64,000 nt of DNA, taken from the NCBI GenBank assembly GCA_002633025.1, contig NMRB01001317.1, forward strand, positions 130,286 to 194,285. Direction: 5' to 3'. Below the pieces are notes generated by a model, which saw nothing but the letters and a program-made list of their open reading frames with translations, was not told the origin of the DNA and searched no databases. Source of the DNA: Notospermus geniculatus. Taxonomy: Eukaryota; Nemertea; Pilidiophora; Heteronemertea; Lineidae. Positions 32,151 through 44,350 of the stretch are shown here, one piece after another. Position 1 is the stretch's first letter, and each line of letters starts with the position of its first letter. The position numbers were made by a program, and so were the translations under genes.

Positions 32151-33994
32151 GACCATTCCTTCACACCAGCAATATCTCTCACTGCATCGGTTCCACGAAA
32201 TCCCAGTCAACGCAACATTCCGATAAGTTAATTGACCTCTAAATTTGCTGACTTGGCATACTCCAGTAATCTCCAATCAAATGCAGTCAATCATGATAGG
32301 GAATGAATGGCGCATCCAGCCACTGTCAGTGGACCGTCTCCACTAATGCCCAACCAAGCATCCCTAAAACTGATTGATCGATCCGAAACGAGCAAACTTC
32401 GAAAAGAAAAAAGTACATGATGAACTTTTACAGCTGCTGGATGTCATTTTTAACGTAGTTTGTCTAAAAGTTACACTGCCAGCCCTATTGCTGATCATAT
32501 GTACTTCAAAAACAGTAAATGAAAATATGATTTTTTTAGCTGAATTTGGATCGAGCAGGTCTGGCACACGACGGTTTGTAAAATCTCGGCTGACTAGGCA
32601 GTGTTCCTCACATTCGTCATTCCAATGAGACAATTCCCCACATGCAGCAGCTCGAGCCCACCATGTTTGATCAGGATTATGTAAACCGATCCATCAGCGA
32701 GCTCACAAAAAACGATACCATCTGTCCACTTGGAAATAAAGATCAATGTTTGATTAGTATAATACGAGGATGGGGCCATGGCAGATTGTCAGAGACACGA
32801 CTGGGTGCTGAATAGACCCATCCGATTGGGAGTTAAAGAGTCCCTCAGCCCACACAATATAGGACCACATGTTGCTTCACACACCTGCTGCTAGATGACA
32901 GTATTTTTCGAAGCAGATTTTTTGTAGTTGTTCAACATCTATGGGCCCCTTGGACTAATACATTTCTTTCACATTGGCAGTGGTTCACTGAAATTGCTAN
33001 CCAAATCACATCATTCAACCTGTGTTATTCCATTATAATAGAAAGGAAGCATATAAAATGAGTTTTCGTAACCTTTGGGGTCTGTGTTAACAGAAAGAGG
33101 TGGGGCTATAATTGTACCATGCACAGGGGCTATAATTGTACCATACGGGTCTTTTTTGGAAATGGCAAACCTCTGGGTAGTTCAGTTTAGTAATCAAAAT
33201 CTGAGGAATGCCATCAATAGGTAACTTCCCAAAGCTACTTCTGTTACAGTATCAGCTAATAGAATGGCAAATTGATGAAGTTATACTAATTCTAGCAAAC
33301 CACGTCTTGGGGTTTCAAAAGTGACCCTTTCGTTCAGATGTCTTCAAGCCCACACTACCACCAGGTTCTTTGATAAACATAGGAAATTTCTTCTGCCTGA
33401 GGTCTCTGAGAAGTGTATCTTGAATATTATAGATCATTGGATTAGGCAGTATACATCTCCTTGCAATGCTGGCCATGTTTCCACTCAGGGGCTAGAATTG
33501 TACCGGGGCTAGAATTGTACCACTTTACCCTACCTAACGTTTTCATGTGAAACAGGCAAAGGTTTCAACAAAACTGACAATATACCTTTTCCATGCAAAT
33601 CATTATGCCTAGGCCTAGTAGGACTAGTAATCTATTTACTGTGATGAATTACACAGCCTATAGCCAAGTACATTTCAATGTGCTCTAACATCGTGTCAAT
33701 TGCCGATGTAAAACAATCAATTTCGAACTATAGGCTACGAAAGATGCATGAAACATGATCGATTCTTATTCAAACAGGAACAGTATTTATGAATAGACCT
33801 TGGTGCTGATGGGGAAAATCTTGGGACAGCTGGTCAGTAACAGGTATATGATGAATAGGCTTGTTCAGGTTATTGTATTAAGAGTACATGATAAATGAAT
33901 AGGGCTTATAATATGAATACAGAATAAATGATTATGAAGAGGCTCTGTATATTACGTGCATATGAACTGCGTGGGTTGGTTCAGATCAGGGAAT
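32151..33994. other. Stretch with a scattered 17-bp repeat
   Basis: GGGGCTATAATTGTACC occurs at 33102 and 33126, and GGGGCTAGAATTGTACC at 33488 and 33505. One N lies at 33000. No gene was seen. Confidence 0.5.
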
Positions 33995-34285
33995 CTAGAA
34001 ATGATATCTTGCCTCAAATGGAGTGGGAGCATGGCTAATTGAAATAATTTCTCTATCATTTACTAACAAACTGTATTGAGTGTAGACTTCTGCTTTTACT
34101 TCACACAACCGTACCCCCTCTGGCAATCGCCAGTGTGAAGAGCCTTTTATCAAAGAAGGCCAGTGAGTGAACGTCATCACCAACTTCTGCCAGGTAGGCT
34201 TATAGTGAGCGTTGGATGGCCCTTGTGAAAGAAATGTTAGTAGTAGGAAGGCAAATCGAAGTAATGTTATTATTCGAATGCTCAT
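33995..34285 (-). CDS. Candidate small secreted protein or signal-peptide exon
   Basis: A 96-codon frame from a true ATG (34283-34285) with A at -3. Residues 1-26 form a typical signal peptide: an N-terminal Arg, the hydrophobic core FAFLLLTFL, and a likely cut after SNA (26). The mature part holds one Cys and several Trp and His residues and matches nothing I recognise. It could be a whole short secreted protein, or a first exon ending at one of two GTAA-type donors inside the frame. I see no TATA box or partner exon. Chance frames with such a signal peptide do occur, so this is a candidate only. Confidence 0.35.
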   Translation of the reverse strand: MSIRIITLLRFAFLLLTFLSQGPSNAHYKPTWQKLVMTFTHWPSLIKGSSHWRLPEGVRLCEVKAEVYTQYSLLVNDREIISISHAPTPFEARYHF

Positions 34286-34918
34286 GGTTTCTATAGCTAC
34301 TATCCCAAACCTTCATTGAACAATAAAGCCTAACTTAAATTCGAGGGGGACTGATTCCTGTCACACCGGAATGCCATCATCAGTAACGAGGTGTGGCGTT
34401 GACGAGTGTCCTCCACTTAAAGGTCCCGACAACAATAGGGTCCCAGCAAAAATTCTTATCAATGACATTCTGCTGATATAATCACGTTTCCATGGAAAAC
34501 GTCAACAACTGCAGGCCGTCTGCCTAATATCAGTTGTCCATATGGTAGATTTCCCTACGAAACTCATATAATTTTGTCTATTTGTTCTCATCTATTGTGT
34601 AAATGTTCATTACAAATTCATGATGATTGTCAAACATGTTATTGTGGCAACAGTCATTTTGTGGAGTTGATATTATGACTTATTGCCCATATAAATAAAG
34701 ACCGAGGTAAAATATTGCTTGTTATGGATACAGGGAACTAATAATCACACTCAAGGGACCAAGGGATTTAAAGGCCCAGTCCGTCCATCAGTTATGGTTT
34801 TTTTTTGTTCTGTTAGATCTAATCTACATGTATACTCTCCACAGCAAAAAAGGTTTGTGTATGTCGCTTGTAGTTTGCAGCTTTTGAGTGAAGTCTAATT
34901 TAAATCATTATGTTTTAG

Positions 34919-35073
34919 ATTACTGTCCACATGGCCAAACAAAAAATAAAACAGTTGGCTATCGAGCAATTATTGTTATTACATGTATTATTATTGTTCT
35001 CATAATTAGTCCAACCTGCTATCTAAAGGACATACTAAATTGTTTGTCATTTCAAATAGAAGATTACATTTAA
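34919..35073 (+). CDS. Candidate exon with one membrane segment
   Basis: Preceded by an AT-rich tract ending TTTTAG (34913-34918), a usable splice acceptor. In phase 2 it reads YCPHG and an NKT glycosylation site, then a strongly hydrophobic stretch (about 20 residues rich in Ile and Val, near 34980-35040), then a short tail to a TAA at 35071-35073. The layout suits the end of a single-pass membrane protein. The hydrophobic run is coded by ATT/GTT-rich DNA, which can arise by chance in AT-rich sequence. Family not recognised. Confidence 0.25.
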
Positions 35074-35114
35074 TTATCGCCATTACATATACTACTTATT
35101 TCTCTGAATTACAG

Positions 35115-35313
35115 CACGGAAGTGTTCAACATAGTAAAGTGTGTAATCATAAGTTTACCCTGCGGTCTAGTGGCTGCAGTAAATATCAGGTGGTTTCAGT
35201 ATCACCTGACATGCCTGAGGAAAATGCTTCTGCAAAACATCCTTGTGTTGAAGAAATTATTGCTGACGTCAGTCTGTTCTACAAAAGTACTCCATGTATT
35301 CATATACATACAG
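35115..35313 (+). CDS. Candidate internal exon, cysteine-containing
   Basis: A 199-nt block between a good acceptor (pyrimidine-rich tract ending TTACAG at 35114) and a donor (ACAG|GTGTTT at 35313/35314). It is open throughout in one frame: HGSVQHSKVC at the start, then SSGCSKYQVVSVSPD, PEENASAKHPCVEE and YKSTPC, with four cysteines and balanced composition. The frame stays open past the donor to a TGA at 35397-35399, so it could also be a terminal exon. Whether it belongs with the candidate exon 40 bp upstream is unclear; such a short gap is unusual for an intron. No family recognised. Confidence 0.3.
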
Positions 35314-35399
35314 GTGTTTATTTTTTAAATAAAAGAACTTTATTAAGTGCTAAAAGTAAACTACAGCACTATGCGATCAGAAGTGCAACAACCATGTGA

Positions 35400-36933
35400 T
35401 TGATGGCAGTGTTGTCAGCTGTGAAACAGACTACCTGTTCTCTGTGACAGCAATAAACCAGTCAACTGTATGCAAATAATCCTGCATGGGCTTCATGATA
35501 TTCTATTGTTTGAGGTCGGGCAACTGTCAAATATTTCCACCTGTGGTCTTCTGACCACATTGAATAATCATTGCAAAAGAAATCAACTTGCAATCAGGGC
35601 TTTTTAAGATAGGACAACTCCATCTGTTACACGAGAGAGCAAAGTGGGCTATTCAATTTGATAGTGACACTCATCACCTACCTATAGTATATGACGTTCC
35701 ATCAAGGGTAAAGGTGGCACTTTTTGTCTTCTTAAATTGCCGGATATTTTTTTCCTTTGCCTGAGGCGAAGCCATGGCTTATTATTCCACATGAAATCGA
35801 CAGGGTAATTTTTTAGCGAACTAATCAACAGCTGTAAATTCCCAATTAATGTGAAACGTATCCCAAAATAATCCGAATTTAAACCATCCTGTTGAGTATA
35901 AACTTTTATGAAAATCCTCAAAATCCCGCAGAGCTAAACCCACGTGAAATTTACAACATAGCCCTACATTTCAGTCCGTTTTCCAAGGGCCTACACGCGT
36001 AGTGAAAACATTGAGGTTTGTAGTTTATTCGCAGAACACATGTTCAGGACGCACATGGAATATCGATTACAGCGGTTCCTAGCGGTGAGAGATGGAACTG
36101 AAATATCAGAAATTTTCGCGCTGATCAACAGACGTGGACAGGTTCCATGAAGATTTCTTGCTGCGTGAGTTGTACCAAAATAATTTTTCATTCCGGATAG
36201 AATCTTGTGGAGACGTTAAGGAAGAACCTACTCTTTCAAAGGCAAAAAACTGAAACGCGTGTGCCTCTGAAATTATCCCAAGTGAGAGCACGAGGTTAGG
36301 TTTCATGTGGTAATGATGGGGCCGAAATGTAAATTCACGGTCAGAATTTCACGGTCAGAATTTTTTCAAATTCTGCCAAAAGTGAGGAGGTTGTACCCGA
36401 CTCGCCCAGCTCCCCGCCCGTTGTCCTCTGAATACAACCTTACACTCATCTATTGACCTAAACTGATCCATAGTTGCGGGAGGTTACAGCCTGAGTTCCC
36501 CAGTGGTTACCTGATGAACGTTAACCTATTAAATTGCAACAATAAATCCAGAATGGAAGAGAAAGATCAGATTCTTTTTAGTATTCTATTTCTAAGACCC
36601 TGGCAGCCGACCAGAATCAGCTGATCGATAACGCAGATGACATACTTTTTGGTACTTCCCTCGTTTCATAGATGGCGTTGGCATGTTATGATGAAGGAAA
36701 TAGGTGACGATTCGAATTCCATCATATATTTGAATGCATGATAAATTCCACTTTCTGTTTGAATGTATGATAAATTCCATTTTCTCTTTGAATGCCAATA
36801 GAAGGAAACCTACCCTAAGACACCACAACTAGACATATTATTGTTAAATTTAATGCGAGTATTCTACAGACCAGCCAAGACAGGATTGTTTCGCACCACA
36901 TTTGGATTTTGGAGATGAAAGAAACCAGCCTAC
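35400..36933. other. Stretch without recognisable gene
   Basis: If the exon ending at 36934 is real, 36933 downward is its first intron. No downstream exon was recognised. Confidence 0.35.
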
Positions 36934-37282
36934 CTTTTTCAGTGTCCTCTGCTTGTGGTTTGTCTTCGGTCACCGGCTTCGGCTCCTCGGGCGTCTTCGG
37001 AACGTTTCCGTCATCTTTCGTGACCTTTCGCGGTTCGACATTCGTAACACTTCGGATGACTTCGGCATTCCGAGCGTTTTTCTCTTCCACTTGGTTGTTT
37101 AGTTGCGCCAAATGATTCTTGTCCGCTTTCCGATGCCGATGTGTCTGCGCATGCGCATTTCCTGTCTTATGCTTATAGCGAGCATCCGGATCCTCTTGAA
37201 TTTCGTTTGTTTTTGATGGCATATTGTCAGTAAATGACTGAACCACCGAGTTACGCTTTGTTTTGGTTGCGCATGAGCCCAT
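36934..37282 (-). CDS. Candidate first coding exon, N-myristoylated charged protein
   Basis: The ATG at 37280-37282 has G at -3 and G at +4, a good animal start context. The protein starts MGSCATKTKR. Gly2 with Thr6 fits the N-myristoylation pattern, Cys4 could be palmitoylated, and basic residues follow; this is the membrane-anchor layout seen in Src-type kinases and other dual-acylated proteins. The next 100 residues are hydrophilic, rich in Lys, Glu, Pro, Asn and Thr, with low-complexity character (PKTPEEPKPVTEDKP). The frame reaches GAAAAAG|GTAGGC, a good splice donor at 36934/36933, giving a 349-nt exon ending in phase 1. Beyond it the frame turns hydrophobic, as an intron read-through might. 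No downstream exon was recognised and no family can be named. Confidence 0.45.
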
Positions 37283-38105
37283 AACGGATGGTCCAAAAGA
37301 ATTTATTTATGCTGGAAGTGTTTCCATTTCGTAAGACGTAAAACAGTCATACTTTTTAACCATTTCAAACGAAAATATGTAAACATGTAAATTGAAATGA
37401 ATATTTGAATGAAGTAAACCAAAGTGGTTAAATTCCAAGTACATCAAGGTTCGATATTAGAAATATTTGATGAATCATTCGTCAACAATTTAGGTCATAA
37501 GGCAAACACACAACTACACATTTAGTTTCACCGTTTTTATCGATTTATGCAGCCAAGCATACAACAAACACGATCTAGAGTGGTCAGCTTGAATTTTTCA
37601 TTCGAACGACCATTTTTTGGCCAAATTCCTCAATAATTGTTATCCTCTCCAGCAACGACCAGAATCCGTCGCACAATGACTTCCTGCGATGACATAAACT
37701 CGGTATGACCAAGGTCCTCTGGCACCACCAAATTCAGACGAACTGAAAAAGGAAACAGACTCGTATACCATGTGGAAAAAGTGATTGCAACGACATCTGT
37801 GAGTGATAGCAGAAACCAATTTCACATTCTCGTGGACTATCGCAGTTTGGGCACAAATTATAATTTTTTATTGGTACATTTCATGGGAAGTTAAATTATT
37901 TTACCCTCAGTTTCATACATACCACTACTAGGACACCAGAAGTAACGGATCTCAGTGATAAGGAGCACAGGCCTCTTAGTTCTTGTCTTTAGATGCAGGT
38001 TCAAGGTCCAGTTTTATAAATCTGTAGGCACGGACTCACTGAAAGATAAAAACACAAGTATCAGCATATGGGATAGCATACACAGGGTTAAGATGTACGA
38101 CAACG
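37283..38105. other. Stretch without recognisable gene
   Basis: Would be the promoter side of the 36934-37282 exon. I see no clear TATA box; AT-rich. Confidence 0.35.
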
Positions 38106-38757
38106 AAAAATCCTTTCTTTCCCCACTAGTTGTGAGTATAAGGTAAATAAACATAATTGGGAAATTTGAAATCTATCCATTTGGCCATTTGGTCAGATTC
38201 GTGAACAGAATGAATAGAGAATTTATAGTTAACGAAAACCTCTTGAACTTGAAAATTGCCTCAAAATCACCAAAATCTTTACGGCAATGAAAATTCCTTT
38301 CTTTCCCCTTTAGATGTGGCTAAGATGAACATATTCAGGAAATTTAAAGTCGATCTCTTTGCCCGATTGGTCAGATTCGTGAACAGAATGAAGATATGAA
38401 TGATGAGAAACGAAAACGTCCTAAACGTGATCAGAAATCGCCTCACAATCAGCGAACGTTTTGAAGTAACAAAAATTCCCTTCTTTCCCCACTAGATATG
38501 ACTGAGATGAACATATTCAGGAAATTTGACATAGATCCCTTTGGCCGTTTGGTCAGATTCGTGAACAGAATGAAGACATGAATGAGTAACGAAAACCTCC
38601 TAAACCTGATGAAAAATCGCCTCAAAATCACAAAAATCTCCAAGATAATGAAAATATACTTCTTTCCCCTTTAGATGTGACCAAGATGATCATATTCAGG
38701 AAATTTGAAGTTGATCTCTTCAGCCGTTTGGCCTGATTCGTGAACAGAATGAAACAC
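38106..38757 (+). repeat. Tandem array of about 180-bp units, four copies
   Basis: The landmark GGTCAGATTCGTGAACAGAA lies at 38191, 38369 and 38551, with a diverged form (GGCCTGATTCG) at 38730: steps of 178, 182 and 179 bp. Each unit has a pyrimidine tract ending in AG (TTTCTTTCCCCACTAG or similar), then ATATTCAGGAAATTTGA. After that AG two units read NIFRKF and LVRFVNRM in one frame. Confidence 0.9.
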
Positions 38758-38795
38758 TGCTGAAAAGGAAGATGTAACTCCCGAGAAATAAATAT

Positions 38796-39014
38796 CTACA
38801 CCACACTGTGAAAACTCTTCTTTCGGGTTGACGACCTGTATGAGCGTGACGTCGTTGAGGTACTAAAAGGCATACACCCACACTTATATTGTGAGAAGAT
38901 TAAAACGTTGTTTACGAGTTTGCTACCACAAACTGCTGTACCACTAACACAGGAAATGTTGCCGATGGCATCACACAATCCATCAAAACCACAACAGAGT
39001 TCTTCTGTCGACAT
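38796..39014 (-). CDS. Small cysteine-rich ORF beside the 180-bp array
   Basis: 72 codons from a true ATG at 39012-39014 (G at -3) to TAG. Seven cysteines (residues 7, 8, 14, 22, 29, 45, 47) lie in the first two thirds; a Ser/Thr/Arg-rich tail follows. There is no signal peptide. It lies about 40 bp from the end of the 180-bp tandem array. It may be part of a larger spliced gene or chance; I recognise no family. Confidence 0.2.
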   Translation of the reverse strand: MSTEELCCGFDGLCDAIGNISCVSGTAVCGSKLVNNVLIFSQYKCGCMPFSTSTTSRSYRSSTRKKSFHSVV

Positions 39015-39829
39015 TTCCACACGTTTTGACCGGTGGGTTTCAAAAAGGCGTAAATAACGATTAAGAAAACAGTGGTTTATTTCTCCTAAGAAACTGTCTT
39101 AATGTAAATTGTCTTTTCTTGTAAGAGAACTGCAACTTTTTTAGTCTACAGTCATAAATTCTCGCGGCGGAACGAAGTCAGGATGAATGTCCCCCAAGGA
39201 GTAATTACTTGGCAGAACGATTCCAAAAAGGAAACATTAAGAGGAAATGAATTAGTCACCGCAGCCAGCTTCCCCTGATGTGTTTAAAGGTTTGCCTCTG
39301 AAGGTAATTGTTCAACGCTTTGTAGTCTAAAGCTCGCCGCTCATTCAATCAACGTTCGGTTAAGCTTTGTAGGTAAAAAGTCTTGCTCCAAACGGCGCCG
39401 CCATAAGGCGACGTCCCCAATTAAGGTTTGGATCATGTGATCACAAGGCATGAAATAGCCAATCAGATCATCGTATGCTAATTTTTTCTTCACAGGCACT
39501 CACCCCCCGCTGTGAAAGGAGTGAGAGTCCTAAGAATGCAACGAATCCTTCGTTCATGAACAATGAGACTGGACTTAGATTCTTGTCACACCGATACAGG
39601 GAAGGGAGATTAAGATTTTCAAGCTAATAAGAATCGTGAGGGTGACAGTGGACGCCAGGCCAGCAAAGGAAGACATACCATTAGTTAATTGGTACATTAA
39701 TCGATAGTCATTCATTCTACTCATTGCCATCCATGTCATTTACAGGAAGGAAAAGCATCCAGTCAGGCCTAGACTGAAGTAAAAGTTTCGACTTTGGTGT
39801 GTGTTACTGGAAGGGATATCCCCTTTATA
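39015..39829. other. Stretch without recognisable gene
   Basis: No repeat or coding signal was seen. Confidence 0.4.
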
Positions 39830-40135
39830 GCCCAGTCATTATTCTTAGCTTATGGTTTGCCCTCACATACCATCCTCCCACAGCAGGGCTTTGGTCTCGT
39901 TCCCCTTATACACTCCACACAAAGAGTGTGAGCGGATGAAGAGGAGCGAGGTAAAAACCCCTGCTGTGGGAGGATGCTCACATACTTGCAGGAATTTATT
40001 TTTATGTGGTGGATTGTGTCCTTGTTAATTTGGTGATATATTTATAGCAGAGTCATTATCCTACCATGTGGTTGCTCCCTGTTTGTTGCAGGGCTTTATT
40101 TTTATAGGGCACATTATTGTGGCCTTGTTAATTTC
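39830..40135. repeat. 100-bp tandem duplication hosting the MITE
   Basis: GCAGGAATTTATTTTTATG (39988) and GCAGGGCTTTATTTTTATA (40088) lie 100 bp apart and both run to CCTTGTTAATTT. The upstream halves (TTTATAGCCCAGTCATTATT, TTTATAGCAGAGTCATTATC) match too, once the MITE is removed. Confidence 0.75.
39871..39976. mobile_element. MITE with 9-bp target duplication
   Basis: CATCCTCCCACAGCAGGG opens and CCCTGCTGTGGGAGGATG closes a 106-bp element. CTCACATAC stands on both sides (39862-39870 and 39977-39985). A 9-bp duplication suits Mutator-like elements. Confidence 0.9.
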
Positions 40136-41587
40136 CTCGCCGAAGATAAAAGCACTTCGTGCCGATTATCTCCAATAGAAAATCCACAAGCCAGGCGTAT
40201 CGATATCCACGCAATAACGAATAATTGTCACTAGTAAATCCTTATGGTTGTGTTTCCATGGAAACGGTCAATCACTGCAATCAGCCTCATCCGAGTTAAA
40301 GAGTTCCTTAGATTATATAAGTCCTTATCGGTGTTCCGTATTCAAGGCTTGTTAGGTCCTTGTTTTCCATCTATCCCGTGTGATTTGTTTCCATTAGGTT
40401 TCAATCCCGCCACTAATCAGGGTCCCTTACAACAGATGATGGAGTCACGTGATGATTGCCGGGCCCGGTCATTCATAATCCGTCAATTAAAACGTCGTCA
40501 ATGATCTGCCTTCCTAAGACGTGACCTGGCGCTGATGTCTACGTTAATTTGAAGCCGGGAAGAGAGAGTTTAACAGACTATCCCACTTGTAAACTAATTT
40601 TAGTACTATTCATAGTGTTGCCGTCAATAGTATAATAATTTTCATTTCGAAGCAAACGCCAGCTACGTAGGCCTAATGCTTGTCCTCAGAAGAAGATGAA
40701 CTCCACTTTATAATTATTTGTCCACATTATAAATTCATGAAAGAACACGTTTTCTGAACGGAAATTAAAACAAAACTTGAATGAACCTTCCCTAGAAAAA
40801 GAATTTTTATGTATTTTATGTAAATTTCAAATTTGAAAAGAAATATCCTTGCATGAGAAGATTGAGCAATCCATGGAGACGGCTGAAGTTAAGGACAAAC
40901 ATACATTGTGTAGCGCCTGGGGTAGGGTTGAACGCTCTAACAAGATGAAAGAGATTGAACGATGGAAGTGGTCAGAAAGGTGAAATTAAGTCAGAAATAT
41001 ACGAATCTAACTTTGTGTTAATAAGGCTAGATATATCCAGACGCAGGCGTGTTCTGTTTAAACTGCATTGACGCGGAAAAATTCTATGTGGATGAATACC
41101 AATTCTGACGACATTAAATTCAAAGTCCTGTCGTGTATCCTTTCATCTTTCTGTGTACGTGCCTCGGTATGCCTTCACGACACGTCACTCTTTCTTTGAT
41201 GGGTTTCTTTGATTTACCAGCTTCAAGAGCCAAGAAGGAAAGTGACGGAGTTTACACTTTGAAGATAGAAAAGAAGTTGGGGTGAATGCCTGGTGTATGC
41301 AAGAATTAGATAAAGCATGAATTGGAGATCAGACTCTTTAGTTATGTTTAAGTTTATGACCCTAGTAAAGCAAGGTTAGGATATCAGACTATTAAGAGAT
41401 TTTTTAAAAGACTTTTAAGTATTTTTAGAATGCTGGCGTAAAGTAAAGCAGGGTTTGAAGATCAGATTTGGGATTTTACACCGATGGGGATCATGACACC
41501 AGGAAGAGCATGGCTAGGAGGATACCAGTCGGATGCGAAGTTTTTGATGACGACCCTTGGTCATGCGGTAAGGGATGGTTTGGGGAT
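40136..41587. other. Stretch without recognisable gene
   Basis: The 86-codon plus frame at 40244-40504 lacks any domain. No repeat was seen. Confidence 0.4.
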
Positions 41588-41709
41588 CAGGGCGATTTTC
41601 ATAAAACCTTGCTAGTTTAGCTGGCTGCTAGTTGTGTACATTGACCTGTGGAAACTGGGCATTTTAGCAAGTAACTAAGCCAATCAAAGTTTTATGAATA
41701 TGGACCCTG
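41588..41709. mobile_element. CAGG-family MITE, copy 2
   Basis: Starts CAGGGCGATTTTCATAAAAC and ends GTTTTATGAATATGGACCCTG. The same centre as copy 1 shows it is the same family. The CAGGG start suits hAT-like elements, but no 8-bp duplication is visible. Confidence 0.8.
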
Positions 41710-44350
41710 GCTATTTAGGATTTTTTAAAAATAAAGGCTCTTGGTAAAACATGGTTTGAAGACCAGACTATACGGGGATTTTTAGAAACGAGAGACTTAT
41801 CTATCATCGATTTTATTAAAAAATAATTCCATTTGAGGGTAGATCTTTAGAACCAAACATCAGCAATCTGAAATGCTCGAGCAAATTATCAATCTGTCAA
41901 CTTTGTTCAACAAGTTAGATTCGGGATGGAATGACAGCACTAAGTACATTTCATTTTTCTTGCCAATTTCCATTTCCTCATCTACGAATTTTCGTCTCGG
42001 AATAAAAACCACTCAAATAGTGAATTTCACTCTCGTAGGGTTGCCACTTTCAGTAAGTTGATTCAAAGTGACTTTAGCAGAATGTAATTTGAACGATTTA
42101 TTCCGTAATCAAGCTATGTTTATCAGCCTTGACAGTTATTCCCAAGATTTTAGCAGCATCAAATGCAAATGGTGGGTGAATTCATTCTAACCTTAGTCTT
42201 TTTAAATTTTGACATCGAAAGGCGTTGGCACATTTTTACTCGTTTATTCAGCTTTTTCACAGTCATTTGATTTGAATGTCTTCATAAAAATGATCGGCGA
42301 TGAACTGCACTACTTTTAGCTCTATTCCACTTCAAATATGGCCGCCAGTCGTCCATCTTGGAAAATGTACTTTGGCTCATGTCTCATGACAATACCACAA
42401 AGAATGTTCTAACCTGGTATGATATTTCCCTGGAACATATTGACTTGACACTTGTTGTTCGTTCTTCTGGTACATTCACCGAGGTGAGCACATGGTCCAT
42501 GAACCATTTCATTTACTTCAATGTTCTGCTACTCTAAATGCACAGGACGAACACAAAATGCCAGACTCATACATATTTTAATTGTCCCAACTCAGGCGTA
42601 TGTGATCCAGTCATTTGTTCACACCGTCGGCAAACATGTAAAACAGTAAGTAGACGAATCGTGATTAAAATATCATGGTTTCCAACCGAGCAAAGTTATC
42701 ACATCAAACACGCCACCGATTCGAATCAATATTCGTACTGGCGGCTGAGATTCGCAGACGATGAACACGCTGGAATCTGCCATCAAAACCAACTCAAACA
42801 CTTATCACGTGATTTAAACGATGATCATGCTCCTTCAATCTAAATCAAGTGAAATTGCCTATTAATAATTCTTTATACCAGTTTCCTGTCTTAAATTTAG
42901 ATCATCCCGGAGGATTTCTGACGTCACGTGCATCTAGCCAATCAGCGTTGAGGATTTTAAACATATTCATAGGATGAGTAATGGAATCAGATGGATGATA
43001 GCTTTGTTTTTTTGAAATAATTAACCGACTTATCTTCCGAGATGAAATCTGATAGCCGTATCTGAGAATGTATCGACGTCTACAGAGGATACACTAGCTT
43101 TATCACCTTTATTAAGATTCTAACCTCGAAACTTACACATCAAGGAGGTTCACAGGGACGGCAGTTCAATTTAAAAGACAGAATCGTCACTAGTGATCAG
43201 TTGGAGCACGGCCGATTGGAGTAAAAGCTATGCCCTATACTGCAGTGTACCTGTAGTACCAAATAGAGAGCTGTCACTTCGACTAATCACCTTCCCGCTG
43301 GTCGCCAATAGATACTGCCTTCTACCATTAAATGGCAGAAGAGTAGCAACGCTAGACTACGTTTCAAATGTAGGCCTACATAAATAATGTACATGTACAG
43401 ACACAAACACTTTTTCCCATTTGATAGATTGAAACGTCCAGGTGTCAACCGAAGTCCGTACATTCTCAATCCCTGGCGTTTCATTTGTATTTTTCTGGAC
43501 CTGAAGAATGCCTCCAATCTATGGAAGATCACCGCCCAAAATTATGCAAATGAGTACAAAAGCCTAAGGAACGTGTAATCTAAGTATTAGCAATAATGAG
43601 GGATATTTCACATTGCCATATTTGGTATCGATCTTGACGAAGTCGACTGTGCACTATATGAGATGGCAAAGTCAATAAATAAGGTCTTTTGTCTCAAGAA
43701 AAGTGATTAATTAATTCCGGATCAGGCAGGAACACCAGAAAATCAATCGTATAAAATGAGCTAAGCTCTTATATCTAATGATTATATTTTAGTCAGGAGA
43801 CAGCAGGATGTATCTGGTTTACCGGCGGAAGGATACAATAACAGGGTGTGTCTCGGCCACGGGCGGAAGGATATAAATTTCCACTTCAAGCCAACCTTTG
43901 AATTTTTCACATTAGGCATTCGTCACGTAAAACATTACAGAACAGGCAAAGACTATGGCATCTGTGTTAGTGGTAATTGGACGCGCAAAATTTAATTAAA
44001 ATGATTGACAGCTCTTGCGATCGGTGTCGACCTTCCTGACAGAGACAACGTGCAGCTTAGGACTGGTGTAGTGGTCAAAGGTCTACCATCGGCCGGCAGA
44101 AGAATGTGATCAAGTACACGCTCCAGACAGAGCACGATATTCAAATCTCTCTCAGCATGGAGAGTGGGATCTTGCAAATAGCCTCTAATACCGAATGGTC
44201 ATAAAAAAACACATCTCCTGGCTGTACCACGTAGCTTCGCAGGACCAAACCCAATCGCTAGTTTCCCAATTTAAGCACGATCGGCAAACGTCTGACTGTT
44301 TAGACACCCAGACCATCTCTCTGAAAGGTCATTATTCGAGCCAAAAGCAG
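41710..44350. other. Stretch without recognisable gene
   Basis: Has one TGACGTCA (42919) followed by AGCCAATCAGCG, and short His/Cys-containing frames at 42538-42843 without splice support. Confidence 0.35.
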
